DNA of 64,000 bases, taken from contig JAVGWX010000003.1 in the NCBI GenBank assembly GCA_036924085.1, positions 127,516,974-127,580,973 of the forward strand. Reading direction: 5' to 3'. The notes below the pieces were generated by a model. That model worked only from the letters and a program-made list of their open reading frames with translations, was not told the origin of the DNA and searched no databases. Made by a program: the position numbers and the translations under genes. Of this stretch, positions 36,670 to 48,461 are shown piece by piece; the first letter of the stretch is position 1; each line of letters starts with the position of its first letter. This DNA is from Ariolimax columbianus (Eukaryota; Mollusca; Gastropoda; Stylommatophora; Arionidae).

Positions 36670-37110
36670 TGGTGCAAAGTGCTGGACGGTCCATAGGTTC
36701 ACTGTGTCAAAGGTGCAGCGTGCCGGACGGCCCGTATGCTTACAGTGTCAAAGGTGCAAAGAGCTGGACGGCCTATATGATTACCGTATCAATGGTGCAA
36801 AGTGCTGGACGGCCTATATGCTTACCGTGTCAAAGGGGCAAAGTTCTGGACGACCCATAGGCTCACCGTGTCAAAGGTGCAACGTGCTGGACGGCCCATA
36901 TGCTCACCGTGTCAAAGGTGCAAAGTGCTGGACGGCCCATAGGCTCACTGTGTCAAAGGTGCAAAGTGCTGGACGGCTCATATGCTTATCGTGTCAAAAG
37001 TGAAAAGTGCTGGACGGCCCATATGCTTACCGTGTCAAAGGTGCAAAGTTATGGACGGCCATAGGCTCACAGTGTCAAAGGTGCAACGTTCTGGATGCCT
37101 ATATGCTCAC
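36670..37110. repeat. 41-bp minisatellite derived from LINE B endonuclease
   Basis: About 11 units of GTGCTGGACGGCCCATATGC plus TTACCGTGTCAAAGGTGCAAA. The unit is the stretch that in LINE B encodes the CWTDHRLIVSKL block at the end of the endonuclease. The array runs without a break from LINE B sequence on its left (GACGAGATGTGCGAGTGAC) into LINE B sequence on its right (AATTGAATCTCTACATACAA). Confidence 0.88.
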
Positions 37111-38480
37111 CATCTCAAAATTGAATCTCTACATACAACCCAGACGACGACGTCAAGAACATATCGGCGATCGACCTAGAATCTCCAAACTGGCAAGTCT
37201 GCCCCATACAGACGGCTTTTCCAAGGAGCTGGACAATTGGCTGATGGATACACAAGTTTGCATGGATACAGTGGAGGATAAATGCGCCTCTCTGAAAGCT
37301 GCTGTTCACACTACGCTTCTGAGAACTTGGATGATGTGGCTCGCAGGTTCCTGATTGGTTCAATGAGAACGATAAGGCTATTTAGACTTTGTTAAATGAA
37401 AAACATCTTCTGCTGTTACTAGCCCAACGCGACCTCTCCTCTTTCCAAATAGCGTTCCCCAATATTCGTAGGATTTTCCAGAACCATCTCAGAGCTAAGA
37501 TTTAAGCCTGGTTCGGCGACATAGACAATGAAATTCATCAATAAGCAGACACTAATTACTCGAACAAGTTTTTGATGTCCTGAAGGCAGGCTACGGTCCC
37601 AGGTCCTATCACTCATCGCCCGTCCGTAATGTTAATGGCACAGCAACGGTGACTGACAAAGTTCGTCTTGGAGAGCGTTGGGTAGAGGACCTCAGTGCTA
37701 TCTTAAACTGTCCGCACACCATCAGCGACCTAGCAATAATATGCATGTCTCAAGCTTCTATCAACTTGATTTAATTGATATCCGACCCAGCACAGATGAG
37801 ATCGAGAACGCATTCGGTCCAATGCCCAATAGTAGGGCCCCAGACTCAAATGATATTCCTGTTGAAGTGTTCAAAGCAGAAGGTCCTGTGCTGCCACACA
37901 AGCTAACAGATCCATTTCGCCCAATTTGGGATGCAGGTTATATGCCACAGGAGCTGAAAGATGCGATCATTGTCCACATTTACAAGCGCAAGGGTAATCG
38001 TCAATCTTGTAATAAACACTGCAGAATCTTCCTCGAGTTTTGTACACAACTTGTGTTGACTTAACCAAGACATCGGCGCTGTCAACGGGACGGACTCTGA
38101 AAGAGCATGACGAAATTCAGCTTCCACGAAAAACGCATCTCACATTTGACCGTCAGTTCCATGGTGACATGTTGCCTGCCTGCCTGCCTGGCGTTTACTA
38201 CAATGCTCTCCGTTCAACATGAGGTGCTTACGATTACCCATAAGAGTGAAAGAAGCAACAATTGTATATCTCCTCTTTACTGATGAGTGCGTTATTAACG
38301 CGTGTTCAGAAGTGGACATGTAGATCACAATGAAGGAGTTTTCGGCTGCGAGCACTAACTGTGGTCTCACCATCAACAAAAAGAAAAGAAAAGTAATGTT
38401 TCTGCTTGCCAATTGAAATCCATACCACGAAGCATTATCACTGTACAGGGTCTGCATCTAAAAATAGTTGATAGCTGTTA

Positions 38481-38840
38481 GTCAGTATCAAGCATAACAT
38501 ACTGGCCAAGATCCTCCCATCGATTTCCTCGTAGTTCTCCCTGGAAACGGGCTGTTCTCATGACAGCCTGGATAACAAAGTGAAGGATCGACGTGTTTCC
38601 CATAGTAGTGGGCGACACGCAAATGAAGCCTAGTATAATACAACCTCCTGGAGGACTCCGGTCCACCTTCATAGGCATGCTAGGGATGTGAGGAAACTAC
38701 AACAAACCGCCACTTAACGTCCTTTTCAAGTCGCACAATAGAGTAAATCTACTCATTCAACAACAGCAACCTACATCGGCAGTTTGCCCTCACAAAGGAA
38801 GCAAATAACGATTTAGAGGTCCATAAAAGGATTGTCAAGG
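38481..38840. other. unassigned DNA
   Basis: Weak similarity between 38520-38700 and 28590-28750 suggests an old dispersed repeat. Otherwise nothing recognised. Confidence 0.4.
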
Positions 38841-38844
38841 AAAT

Positions 38845-39845
38845 CGCTGCTTTTGGAAGACTAGGAGTAAATGTTTGGGGGCCTAAATTATGGGAAGAAG
38901 GCAGAGAGTGGGCATAAATAAGGAGTACTCTGAGTGGTGTGAAGTAAAAAGTGGAGTGCTACGCGGCTCAGTTTTGAGACCAGTTTTGTTCTTGATATAT
39001 ATAAAAACGATTTAGACATTGAAATGGGATCCATGATTGCAAACTTCGATCATGACACAAAACTATGCAGTAGTGTCTCATCTAAAGCAGAAGTGGATAT
39101 ATTGAGGTCGGATTTAGGAAAATTCGAGTATGGTCTGTACCTGGCAAATGGAGTTTAATGTAGATAGATGTACAGACATCCGCATGGGTAGATCCAATAT
39201 AGAACATAATTACAGAATGGGCGAGAACAATATTAGAAATAAATAAAAGGAAAGGGACCTCGAGGTTAAAATAGATCATACAGGTAAAGTGAGTGAGCAA
39301 GTCCAGGTAGTAGTGAAAAAGGCAAATGCGATGTTAGGTATGACTAAAAGAAGTATTAAACATAGGAGTAAGGAAGTGCTAGCCAAATTATATAAAACAT
39401 TAGTTATACCTAGATTAGAGTACTGTGTACAGGTGTGGAGTCCTTACTATAGAGGGAATAGAAACATGCTGCAAAGGATATAAAAAATAACGGCAAAGTT
39501 AATTAAGGGATTCCATAATTACAGTTATGAGGAAAGACCGGCCTACCGTGTCTAGAAAAGAGAAGTCGAGATGACGTAATACAGGTTTATAAGATAATCA
39601 AAGGAACGGTCCATTAGACTATAACAGGTTTTTCAAAATACAACAACCTACTAGAACAAGAGGGCATAGCTACAAATTAACTAAACAATGGTCCATATTA
39701 GATATTAGGAAATATTTTTGTTGTTAGAGAATGGTGAATTATTGGAATGCATTGCCACAGGAAGTAGTGGAGGCAGAGACAATTAATGCATTAAAAAATA
39801 GGTTGGATGCGCATAGCTTTTAGAGCAAGGTAATATAAATTAAAC
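38845..39845 (+). pseudogene. CR1-like LINE reverse transcriptase relic
   Basis: Blocks in order across several frames: SGVLRGSVLRPVLFLIYIK (about 38956-39012, the GVPQGSVLGP region); a damaged FADD region (about 39045); a 64-codon frame at 39289-39483 with VKKANAMLGMTKRSIKHRSK and YKTLVIPRLEYCVQVWSPYY; then EERPAYRV, and a C-terminal VRKYFFxxRxVxxWNxLPQEVV pattern near 39700-39770. This succession is typical of CR1-group elements. It has many stops, and the EN domain is absent. Confidence 0.85.
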
Positions 39846-39914
39846 TGGTTGTATACATACTCTGCAGTCTTCTAAACCAGTATAACGACGTTAAGTTAAG
39901 TTAGGATTAAAGTA

Positions 39915-40570
39915 TATCGTGTCACGTAAGCTGTCTCCAAAGGCTGCTCAGGATCGGCTGGCAGGATAGAGTGCCGAACTCTGCGCTAGAGATCACAGAT
40001 CAGATGGACCGGACATGTTCGTATATACTATAAGCTCCTCAATATCCAGCTATTAGACAGGAAGCCGCTCGTCTGGACAGAAGAAACAATACAGAGACTG
40101 TCTGAAAGTATTTCTGAACAGTTTCCTAATTTATGTAGTCTCCAAGAGTTGTTTGCTTCGAAACACTCAGCAATGGAGCGCTGCCCTCATAAACGGTCCT
40201 CTCATAGTATAGGACAGAGCCACATACGTGGCGCAGACAATGTAAGCTGCACGAGAGGACAGAATGCAAGACGGCCCAATACCTGATGCTGTCCACGTGC
40301 GGTAGAGGCTGTACAACCATTTGTGGTCACATCTGAAAAAAACATGTCTGATGTTGTCACAGTCTTCGTTTGCGATGGGCAACTGTTATTATTATTGGTG
40401 TATGACAGTGTTGCTGTCTGGTAGGTGAGAAAGGGCCTGTATGAAGCATGGGAGCTATAACTTGCGACTTGGCGACTAAAAGAGTAACTTCCGCTGAGAC
40501 AAGGCTCGCAGATTTTAGCATGTAAGAGAGACTTTAGAGCTCGCTCATGTAGTGCATTCTTAAACAAAGC
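39915..40570. pseudogene. probable LINE debris
   Basis: At 39927-39985 the plus strand reads LQRLLRIGWQDRVPN, like the C-terminal RT block of LINE B-type elements. From 40567 leftward the minus strand shows a Cys/His pattern (CPIANEDCDNIRHVFFRCD) in one frame, similar to LINE terminal zinc motifs. Both are isolated fragments and may belong to different elements. Confidence 0.35.
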
Positions 40571-41775
40571 CGGTCTGAATTCGTCTGTCCGACAATCAAG
40601 AGAGAGAGAGAGAGAAAGAGAGGAGATGTTTTACTTTAGTAAGTTTGAGCTGATAGTTCTAGAAAGTTAACACGAGTAAGACCAGTGTTCAAAATGGGGG
40701 GAGGGGGGGGAGCATTCTGAGTGGAGTACGTAACAGTTAGTATATCGCCGGTATTGAAGTTTCTAATTGTCATAGAAAGAAGGGGATAGGTGGTTTTCAA
40801 TATGGCATTCTGAGATGTCTAGTCATTAGGAAAATAGCGATTTGGTGACAAGATGTCACTGTAGGATTGAAAGGGAGGCAAAATAGCCAGTGAAGTTGGG
40901 AGTGTCTCCGGAAAGGAGGAACTTGACAAGATTGACAAGCGGTGTAGGCCCAGTAGCGACACAAGTTACTGTCAAGTTACTACCTCGTGAACGACGGCCA
41001 TGTTGGACAGGTAGAAGCATTGAATCAATTAAGCACAAAGCAGAACAGGAAGAGCTGACCGGGAGGTTATCTACTATGTGCTGTAGGTATTTGTACTTTA
41101 ACCTAATAGGATGAAAAGGGACAATTTTCCAAAGACTGAAAGTGAGAGAACGTATCAAAGTCAGAACAATACTTTAGATTTCACTGACTCTAGAACTGGA
41201 GTCTACTGGAAGAACAGTAAGCTGAGTTGGTAAACTCAGCAGTGAGAGAAATAGTGCATAAAGAACAAAGTCAAGGTGTAAGCTGAAACCTCAGGGAGCA
41301 CGTCCTCTAGGGAATCGGGTGTCATACGAACACCAGGTTGGCTCGTCTTCAACCAGTTGAGTATAGCTTTTGTTCCACAGCGGTGAAAAGATGGACAGAA
41401 GTTGCAGACTGTCAGAAACCATCCAGTCACAGCACAAGGGAGGATCACACGACTCAAGAAATCAGCCAGCTTAATTCTAGTTGAAAGTGTTAGACAATAG
41501 AAGACAGCAGCTGGGCTATTTATCAGAGTTTCCATCCAGCCTATGTTGAAATAAGTCCAACATAGGAAGATTAATCACAGATAGATTAGTTAAGAATGTT
41601 GTAATGATTAGACTATATCAGTGTTTTTATATTCAAAAAGTTTTAGTGTATTCTATGTTGCGGTGATAGAATAACTGGCGGAAAGAGACATAGGGCCACT
41701 ATTCGACAGAGTAAGGTGAGCGTAAGAATGTTAATCTGATAGAAGGGAAGAGAAGGACTAGGCAGGACAGGTGTT
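40571..41775. other. unassigned DNA
   Basis: Short (GA)n at about 40600-40620 and a G-rich patch at 40696-40711. The 99-100 codon frames on minus at 40856-41158 and 41236-41535 have no domain I recognise. Confidence 0.5.
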
Positions 41776-41779
41776 AATT

Positions 41780-42790
41780 TGGGTTTCATTGGATGTCAGT
41801 TTCGGTTTTATTGGGAATCAGTTTGAATTATATTGGTTGTCAGTTTAGGTTGTTTTGGATGCACGTTTGAGATGTATTAAGAATCAGTTGGGGTGTGTTG
41901 GATGTCAGTTTGGGGTGTCTAGGTGTCAATTTGGAGTGCGTTGGGTGTCAGTTTGGTTGTGTCTAGGTGTCAATTTGGAGTGTGTTGGGTGTCAGTTTGG
42001 AATGTGTTGGGTATCAGTTTGGGTGTGTTGGAGTCAGCTTGGGTGTGTTGGTGTCAGTTTGGTGTGTGTTGGAGTCAGTTTGGGTGTGTTGGTGTCAGTT
42101 TGGGTGTGTTGGAGTCAGTTCGGGTGTGTTGGAGTCAGTTTGGAGTATGTTGGGTATCAGTTTGGGTGTTTTGGAGTCAGTTTGGGTGTGTTGGTGTCAG
42201 TTTGGTGTGTGTTGGAGTCAGTTTGGGTGTGTTGGTGTCAGTTTGTTGTGTGTTGGAGTCAGTTTGGGTGTGTTGGTGTCAGTTTGGTGTGTGATGGAGT
42301 TAGTTTGGGTGGGTTGGTGTCAGTTTGGTGTGTTGGAGTCAGTTTGGGTGTGTTGGTGTCAGTTTGGTGTGTGTTGGGGTCAGTTTGGGTGTGTTGGTGT
42401 CAGTTTGGTGTGTGTTGGAGTCAGTTTGGGTGTGTTGGTGTCAGTTTGTTGTGTGTTGGAGTCAGTTTGGGTGTGTTGGTGTCAGTTTGGTGTGTGATGG
42501 AGTTAGTTTGGGTGGGTTGGTGTCAGTTTGGTGTGTTGGAGTCAGTTTGGGTGTGTTGGTGTCAGTTTGGTGTGTGTTGTAGTCAATTTGGGTGTGTTGG
42601 TGTCAGTTTGGAGTGTGTTGGGTTTCAGTTTGGGGTGTTGGGTGTCAAGTTGGGGTGTTTGGTGTCAGTTTGGGGTGTGTTGGTGTCAGTTTGGGGGTTG
42701 TACTGGATATCATTTTGTGTTGTATTTGGGTAATTTTAAGTTGTTTTATTTGGTGTTCATTGAGTGCAATTTAGATTGTTTTAAGCATCA
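41780..42790. repeat. GT-rich 20/21-bp minisatellite with 203-bp higher-order repeat
   Basis: Alternating units TCAGTTTGGGTGTGTTGGTG and TCAGTTTGGTGTGTGTTGGAG. Rare variants TTTGTTGTG (42241, 42444) and GTGATGGAG (42291, 42494) each repeat 203 bp apart. Edges are more degenerate (units such as GGATGTCAGTTT). Confidence 0.93.
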
Positions 42791-43239
42791 GTTTTAAGTT
42801 GCATTGTGCGTCAATGGATCTCTACTACTGTTTGGCGCTGCATAGAACATCAATCAAAAATATAGATGACTCTGTCCGCCAAAACTTGAAGTAGCGTTTT
42901 TCACCAATTGAATCCATATGTCTTGCAATGTTTGAGAATGTTTCTAGAGCTTTCTATTCATCCCTGTAGGTTATCCCCACTGCAGAACGTGTAGAACATC
43001 AAGTTTTGTAGCAGCTTGTCTGAATTGAAAGTAATACGAAAAAAAAGTAATCAAGTAACAGCAATTTAAAAAATAACAATTTGACAAGACTACGAATAAT
43101 AAATTGTCCGTGTCTCTTTTTCGAAATAGTCCCCGGTGCCTGGCAACAAACGTTATCCACCTGTCTTCTAGCTTATAGCTGTCCTCTAGAAAAAAAGTAT
43201 TTTGTTATGACCTTTAACCAATTGTACATCGCCTCCATT
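42791..43239. other. unassigned DNA
   Basis: No recognised feature. Confidence 0.5.
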
Positions 43240-43640
43240 ACCTCGTTGTCATCTTTCTTGGAACCCATTTGCTACACTTTCCTATAACCGAGGGCAGTAT
43301 TGACACTTTTATACTCCGTGAGTCATGTTGAAATCTACGGCTATTTAATCAATAGTGACTATAGCTGGTCGGTCTACTGTTTCACTGTGTCAGTTGCTAT
43401 GCATGTCGGTCTATCACCTCACGGTTCATCAATGACGTTTTGTCTTCAGTTTTGAAATCTTTCTACCCATTGATACACTCTTCTCTGACTCCACACTGTC
43501 TCCATGATGAAATTTAATTTGTCTGTAGATTTCAGAAGGTTTCACACCCTCAGATTACAAAAGAAATAAGAAAAAACAAACTTAAACGAATAACGCCTTG
43601 TTGTTCTTCCACGGTGCAAGTTGACAGTGAAGCAGCCACG
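43240..43640 (-). pseudogene. mariner-like transposase relic, N-terminal part
   Basis: Minus-strand translation with several stops: GVKPSEIYRQIKFHHGDSVE, then SEKSVYQWVERFQN, then VIDEP and a KVCSKWVPRKMT block. These are the helix-turn-helix and linker regions of mariner-type transposases. The catalytic half is missing. It aligns with the plus-strand relic at 430-900 at both DNA and protein level. Confidence 0.8.
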
Positions 43641-44640
43641 TTGTACGCTTTATTGCGCATGCTTATGCTGCTCAATCATCGCAACTCTACTTCGAGTATT
43701 ACTAAATATATATTTTTTGTTCTGAAATAAGATTTTTCCGTTGCACATACTCTTCCATGTACTTTATAATAAAATTGATGTTACTTAATGACAGTCCCTT
43801 GTAGAATTAAACAGGTTGCATCCAAATACCAAGTCCTGCATTAATGAACATTGAAACATCTGACAGCGCCCGAGTTTTAACGGGATCCAAAAGGAAAGCA
43901 ACGAATAGCAGCTCGAAACCTGCCAAGTATGTTGTAAGAGCAGACTAAGGAGGGTTTGACATAGGGCCGGATAGCTCATCCTGTAAAATCTTTAAGCCTA
44001 TATAAATTCAACAGATATGGATAAGCCCCTTAAAAATGAATATATTGTCCAACCATCCCTAGCAGACCAACCTCCTCTGTCAAGAAGGAAAATGACGCGA
44101 TGCAGAGAAAACTGCAACAAATCTTAAAAGACAGCCACGACGCTGCAACCTCAATCCCTGCATACGATTTTGTACGGCGATATAGGGAACGCTGAGCTGC
44201 TTTCTGCCAATATTAGACTAAAAAACATAAATGTCTGATGGCGAACGAGGAAGAAAAAGAAGGATGAGTTTATATGGAAGCAACAACAAAGAGTTGCAGA
44301 TCAAAACAAAAACAAAATAGCTATCACGTTTCCTAGTATTCAGAATAATCAGATGGACGCAAAAGTGCGATAGTGTTTATAATGGCCCTTCCGCACAGAA
44401 AGCGTGTTATCCAATTTACGATTGTTATTGTGATTCTCTGTATGAGTTATGAGACATAAATAATGAACAATATGGCAAGATGGGCTGTGGTAGATGATCT
44501 TAATGGCGGCAACACATTTGGTGTACAACAATAAGTTAAGGATGGAAAGTAGACGTGGATAGGACACAGATTTTTCTTCTTGTTGTTATAATTTTTTGAG
44601 GAGCCTGTTGATGTTGTTGGAGCTTCTCGTACTGGGTTGT
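43641..44640. other. unassigned DNA
   Basis: No recognised gene or repeat. Confidence 0.5.
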
Positions 44641-44644
44641 TCTT

Positions 44645-45025
44645 ACTTGGCCAATGTTCTCTGGTTCTCTGGTAGATGGGTCAATGTTCTAGGGCAGAGT
44701 GGCAAATGTTCTCTGGTAGAGTGGCCAATGTTCTAGGATAGAGTGACCAATATTCTCTGGTAGAGGTATCAATGTTCTAGGATAGAGTGACCAATATTCT
44801 CTGGTAGAGGGGTCAATGTTTTAGGATAGAGTGGCCAATGTTCTAGAGCAGAGGGGTCAATGTTCTAGGGCCGATGGGTCAATGTACTCTGGTAGATGGG
44901 TCAATGTTCTAGGGCCGATGGTTCAATGTTCTCTTGTTGAGGGGTCAATGTTCTATGGTAGTGGGGTCAATGTACTAGGGCATAGGGGTCAATGTTCTCT
45001 GGTAGCTGGGTCAATGTTCTGAACA
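44645..45025. repeat. 22-23 bp minisatellite, about 16 units
   Basis: Degenerate units of GGGTCAATGTTCTCTGGTAG and GTGGCCAATGTTCTAGGATAG. Individual copies differ by many substitutions. Confidence 0.92.
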
Positions 45026-45059
45026 ACCGACTGTTTGTGGCACGTGCTTCTCATTTCAA

Positions 45060-45240
45060 TGGTACCGGTTTGTTTCCCATCTGGACATGCTCCAGACTAC
45101 CCAGCTGCATATATGTACCTCACTTATAGTTTTTGGAAGACAGGGTAGCAAGGCAAGAGACGTATCACCACACCTTACAAAAATTGCATTAAAAAAAAAA
45201 TGAAGTCTGCCTCCAAAAGTTATATGTGAGACCGATGTTA
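45060..45240 (+). mobile_element. SINE C relic
   Basis: Contains ACCCAGCTGCATATATGTAC and CTCACTTATAG, matching the copy 250 bp downstream. It ends in an A-rich stretch at 45190-45202. The upstream GGTTTGTTTCCC is a possible degraded B box. Confidence 0.55.
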
Positions 45241-45269
45241 CACCACCGTCACGTGACTTTACCCACAAT

Positions 45270-45440
45270 GCAGAACGGTTGAATAGGTTTGTGCTCTGGC
45301 GGAAAAGGAATACGGTTCAATCCACGGTTTTTACTCTCTCCGTTGTACCCAGCTGTAAATGGGTACCTGACTTACAGTAAAACTAGCAAAGAAAAGAACG
45401 GGTAACCTCAAGTTCAGAAAATAATGAGACATCGCATGGT
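45270..45440 (+). mobile_element. SINE C, tRNA-related
   Basis: CTCTGGCGG, then CGGTTCAATCCACGG (B-box-like) at about 45314, followed by GTACCCAGCTGTAAATGGG and TACCTGACTTACAG. Relatives are at 45060-45240 and, weakly, 45990-46070. It has no coding capacity. Confidence 0.6.
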
Positions 45441-45524
45441 GTAGTCTCTAATATACATCATCTCCAACGACATCACCTGCTATTTGCCTGCCTTAGCTTT
45501 TTCTCTTTCACCGACCATATAGGT

Positions 45525-45640
45525 CACCCGAGTGATACCCGGATCGACACAAATAGGGTAATTACCTTCATAGTATGTCGTAAAAAGTGAGTAAACAGGG
45601 CTGTGCATGGGACTAGCAACCTCATAATGTAAAATTCTTG
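45525..45640 (-). repeat. dispersed repeat D (partial)
   Basis: On minus it reads GAGGTTGCTAGTCCCATGC, then TTTTTACGACATACTATG, then a GGGTATCACTCGGGTGAC end. It aligns with 28808-28925 on plus. Confidence 0.55.
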
Positions 45641-45740
45641 CTATAAAACCACTGTTATGATTGCATCGATTCAGTCTGCTAGTAAATGGACCAGCTGTAA
45701 TGATGGTGTATGCTTCATTTGGAGGGAAAAAGCGAATCAA

Positions 45741-46850
45741 TCAATCATTCAATTAATTACAATACACGTATTGTTGCCATTTCCAGAAGATACCAGACAG
45801 TCTTAATAGACGGACTACTCTGCAGCAACATTTCCATTGAAATGGTATGCTCACTGTGTCAGTTATTGTATACATAATTGAAACGCTTTGTTCTCTACCC
45901 ATGTCATCATACTAATGTTTATCTCGAGAGGAGCATTCGTTATGTACATTGTCCGAGGACTCACCATGCGTCTCGTTTACTTCATATCTACTGTTGGCTA
46001 TCGTGTAGGATTTGGGATTCAATGCCAGTTCTCCGCTGTACCCTAGGGTACATACAGCAACAAACCGCTCGGTAGCTATTCATAATAGACATCCACAGGA
46101 GAGAGAAAGGGAAGGAAGGATATGTAAAAAGTGAACAACTGAGGACATTGGATGGATACAGCATTTTGGAAGTGGACGTCAAATTCACCAACAACATAAT
46201 TACTCTCTCTCTTACAAATTTATTAAGATTCACAGGATGTTATATTTGAGAGCTTCTTACTGTCTAGCTATACCTAAGTAAACATTCTTCGAATATTGTC
46301 CCTCGCCTGGCTGAGGATATGCGGACATGAGGACCGCCAACAAATTTCTCTTTAGTTTTTGAATGGCTGAGTGAATTTGCCAGCCAAGTACTTGAAAGCT
46401 GATCTAGTATTTCTATTGCTTGCACCACGTTTTTCATCATGCAAAGTTAGATGTGTAGGTGAGGTGGCAGAATTGTGTGCGTTTCTGTCAGTGTTGGTTG
46501 TTGCACGTTCTTCGCTCTAACCATTATAGATTTTCTCTGAGGTCAGTCTCTCTTTCCGTTGCTCAAAGTCTTTGCTCTGCTGTCTCATTCACATATGAAA
46601 CAACCAGTACTTCATACATCTCAGTAGAAGAGTCATCAACTGTGCCACAACCTTCAGGTCACAACAGAGAGACCAATCATAGTTGCTGTATTGAAGACAG
46701 TTCAAGGGCTATTTTGAATTATTGCCGGGTAGATTTCATGTGCTCAGCATGTCCGACTGAATTGGGTGAAAGTCGGTGTCCGTTATTCAGCAACACTATC
46801 TTGAGACTCAATTTAGAGGAATCAATAAAAAGCGTAATTCTTGCGGGCCA
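45741..46850. other. unassigned DNA
   Basis: Apart from a weak SINE C-like stretch (45990-46070), no feature recognised. The 132-codon frame at 46459-46857 has no known domain. Confidence 0.5.
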
Positions 46851-46851
46851 G

Positions 46852-47854
46852 ATTTGATTCCTTGAGCACCCACCAGGTCATCTATGTCGGAGCAGTGCAC
46901 AAGTTCATCTTATTTTGTGGAGCAAACTGCTCATGGCGATTGCAAAACGAAGTAACAGACGTTTTTCTTGAGAAAATTGTATTGTTTGCCTTGATCCAAA
47001 TAACTCTTCTTTGGCCGTGGGCGACTCCAGGTCACGAACATGATCGTTCAGTTCTTTGTGTACGTGAAGTGTGGCGCGTATGACATATAGTATCAGACGC
47101 ATAGATCATCAAGGCTGCGGTTCGCATCAATCGTCACAGTATGAATCGATGGGAAGTTCAATTGGAGGTTCGGGAACAGTTCGTTGTGTGGAACTGGTCA
47201 GATAACAGATTGTATTTTCGGGTACGATAATGTCCACTCCTTTTTCCTGGTCAACTACACAAACCAAAAGCCGCCTGTGTGTTATGTGACCTTCTATATC
47301 TGACACATAGCCCAAGACGCAATGACCTATTTATGATCTTCAAGCAAAAGAGTGAACAACTTGCTTCCTTTGGGACTAACAGAAAGTCGAAGATCTGAGT
47401 CTTTCACGCAAATGATTTACATCTGCATAGTTCCACTTGTGTCTGCGGGCATCATCAGGAAAAAGAAGTGGACATTATCGTACCCAAAAATAAAATCTGT
47501 TATCTGACCAGTTCCGCACAACAAACTGTTCCCGAACCTCCAATTGAATTTCCCATCGATTCAGACGGTGACGATCGATGCGAAACGCAGCTTTGATGAT
47601 ATATGCGTCTGATACTATATGTCATACGCGCACACTTCACATACAAAAGGAACTGAACTATCATGTTCGTGATCTGGAGTCGCCCACGGCCAACGAAAAG
47701 TTATTTGGATCAAGGCAAACAATACAATTTTCTCAAGAAAAACGTCCGAGTTACTTCGTTTTGCAATCGCTCCGAGCAGTTTGCTACAGAAAATAAGGTG
47801 ACCTTGTGCTCTGCTCCGACACAGATGACCTGGTGAGTGCTCTAGGAATCAAAT
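46852..47854. repeat. long inverted repeat: 399-bp arms, 205-bp loop
   Basis: Left arm 46852-47250 and right arm 47456-47854 are reverse complements at roughly 90% identity. Both outer ends read ATTTGATTCC / GGAATCAAAT. Each arm encodes the same broken peptide in matching orientation (a CYLTSS..TVPEPPIELPIDS stretch and DLESPTA.E.LFGSRQTIQF), so a sequence of unknown coding origin was duplicated in inverted form. It could be a foldback transposon, a MITE-like element with very long terminal repeats, or an inverted duplication. I recognise no transposase. Confidence 0.88.
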
Positions 47855-47945
47855 ATGACGCAGATGAAGTCAAGGATAGCACAACCGTCTGGGGGACCCC
47901 GGTTCACCTTCATCGGCAAGCTCGAAATTTTGTTGTTGTTGCTCA

Positions 47946-48021
47946 GATGTTTGCCTCACTAGTTTCTACTGGCGGAGGCGCGCCATTTTCCACCACAGAC
48001 CGTATTCAATTTTTTTTTAAT

Positions 48022-48059
<38 letters not shown>

Positions 48060-48097
48060 TAGATGTTTGCCTCACTAGTTTCTACTGGCGGAGGCGT
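47946..48097. repeat. 36-bp exact direct repeat flanking a poly-T run
   Basis: AGATGTTTGCCTCACTAG and TTTCTACTGGCGGAGGCG in succession occur at 47946-47981 and again at 48062-48097. Between them is a spacer with about 40 bases of nearly pure T (48010-48056). Confidence 0.9.
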
Positions 48098-48119
48098 CCA
48101 TTGGGAGATATCAGGACGC

Positions 48120-48288
48120 ATAAACATACAGACAGACGGACGGAGGAGAGGACGGTGGATGCATGCATGCATGGATCAATGGATGGATGGACGGACGGAC
48201 AGACGAACGGAAGGACGCATGGATGGATGGGTGCATGCATGCATGGCTGGATGTATGGATCAATGGATGGATGGATGGACAGACAGAC

Positions 48289-48329
<41 letters not shown>

Positions 48330-48398
48330 TAGATATAGATAGATAGATATATATGTATAGATATATAGATAGATAGATAGATATTTGGATAGATAGAT

Positions 48399-48461
<63 letters not shown>

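Larger units (their letters stand above)
35690..38480 (+). pseudogene. LINE B relic: endonuclease plus RT, interrupted
   Basis: Decayed plus-strand copy. Recognisable blocks in order: EN with VGFVIRSHLVHGLAELPQG (about 35750) and IPKSELIFLNDLNARV (about 35958-36005, for GDFNARV); a WHLIDYVLTRRDVRVT block (about 36609); the D-H motif region, expanded into a 41-bp minisatellite (36670-37110); a linker; RT start RAPDSNDIPVEVFKAEG (about 37837) and PQELKDAIIVHIYKRKGNRQ (about 37947); motif A degraded to CVDLTKTSALS (about 38048); motif C degraded to LLFTDECVIN (about 38270, for FADD). Many stops. A LINE A copy sits inside EN at 36007-36431. Confidence 0.85.

Noticed and set aside
47127..47796. 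genes in the arms of the long inverted repeat
   Set aside because: The frames are short and broken, and appear in both arms only because the arms are duplicates.
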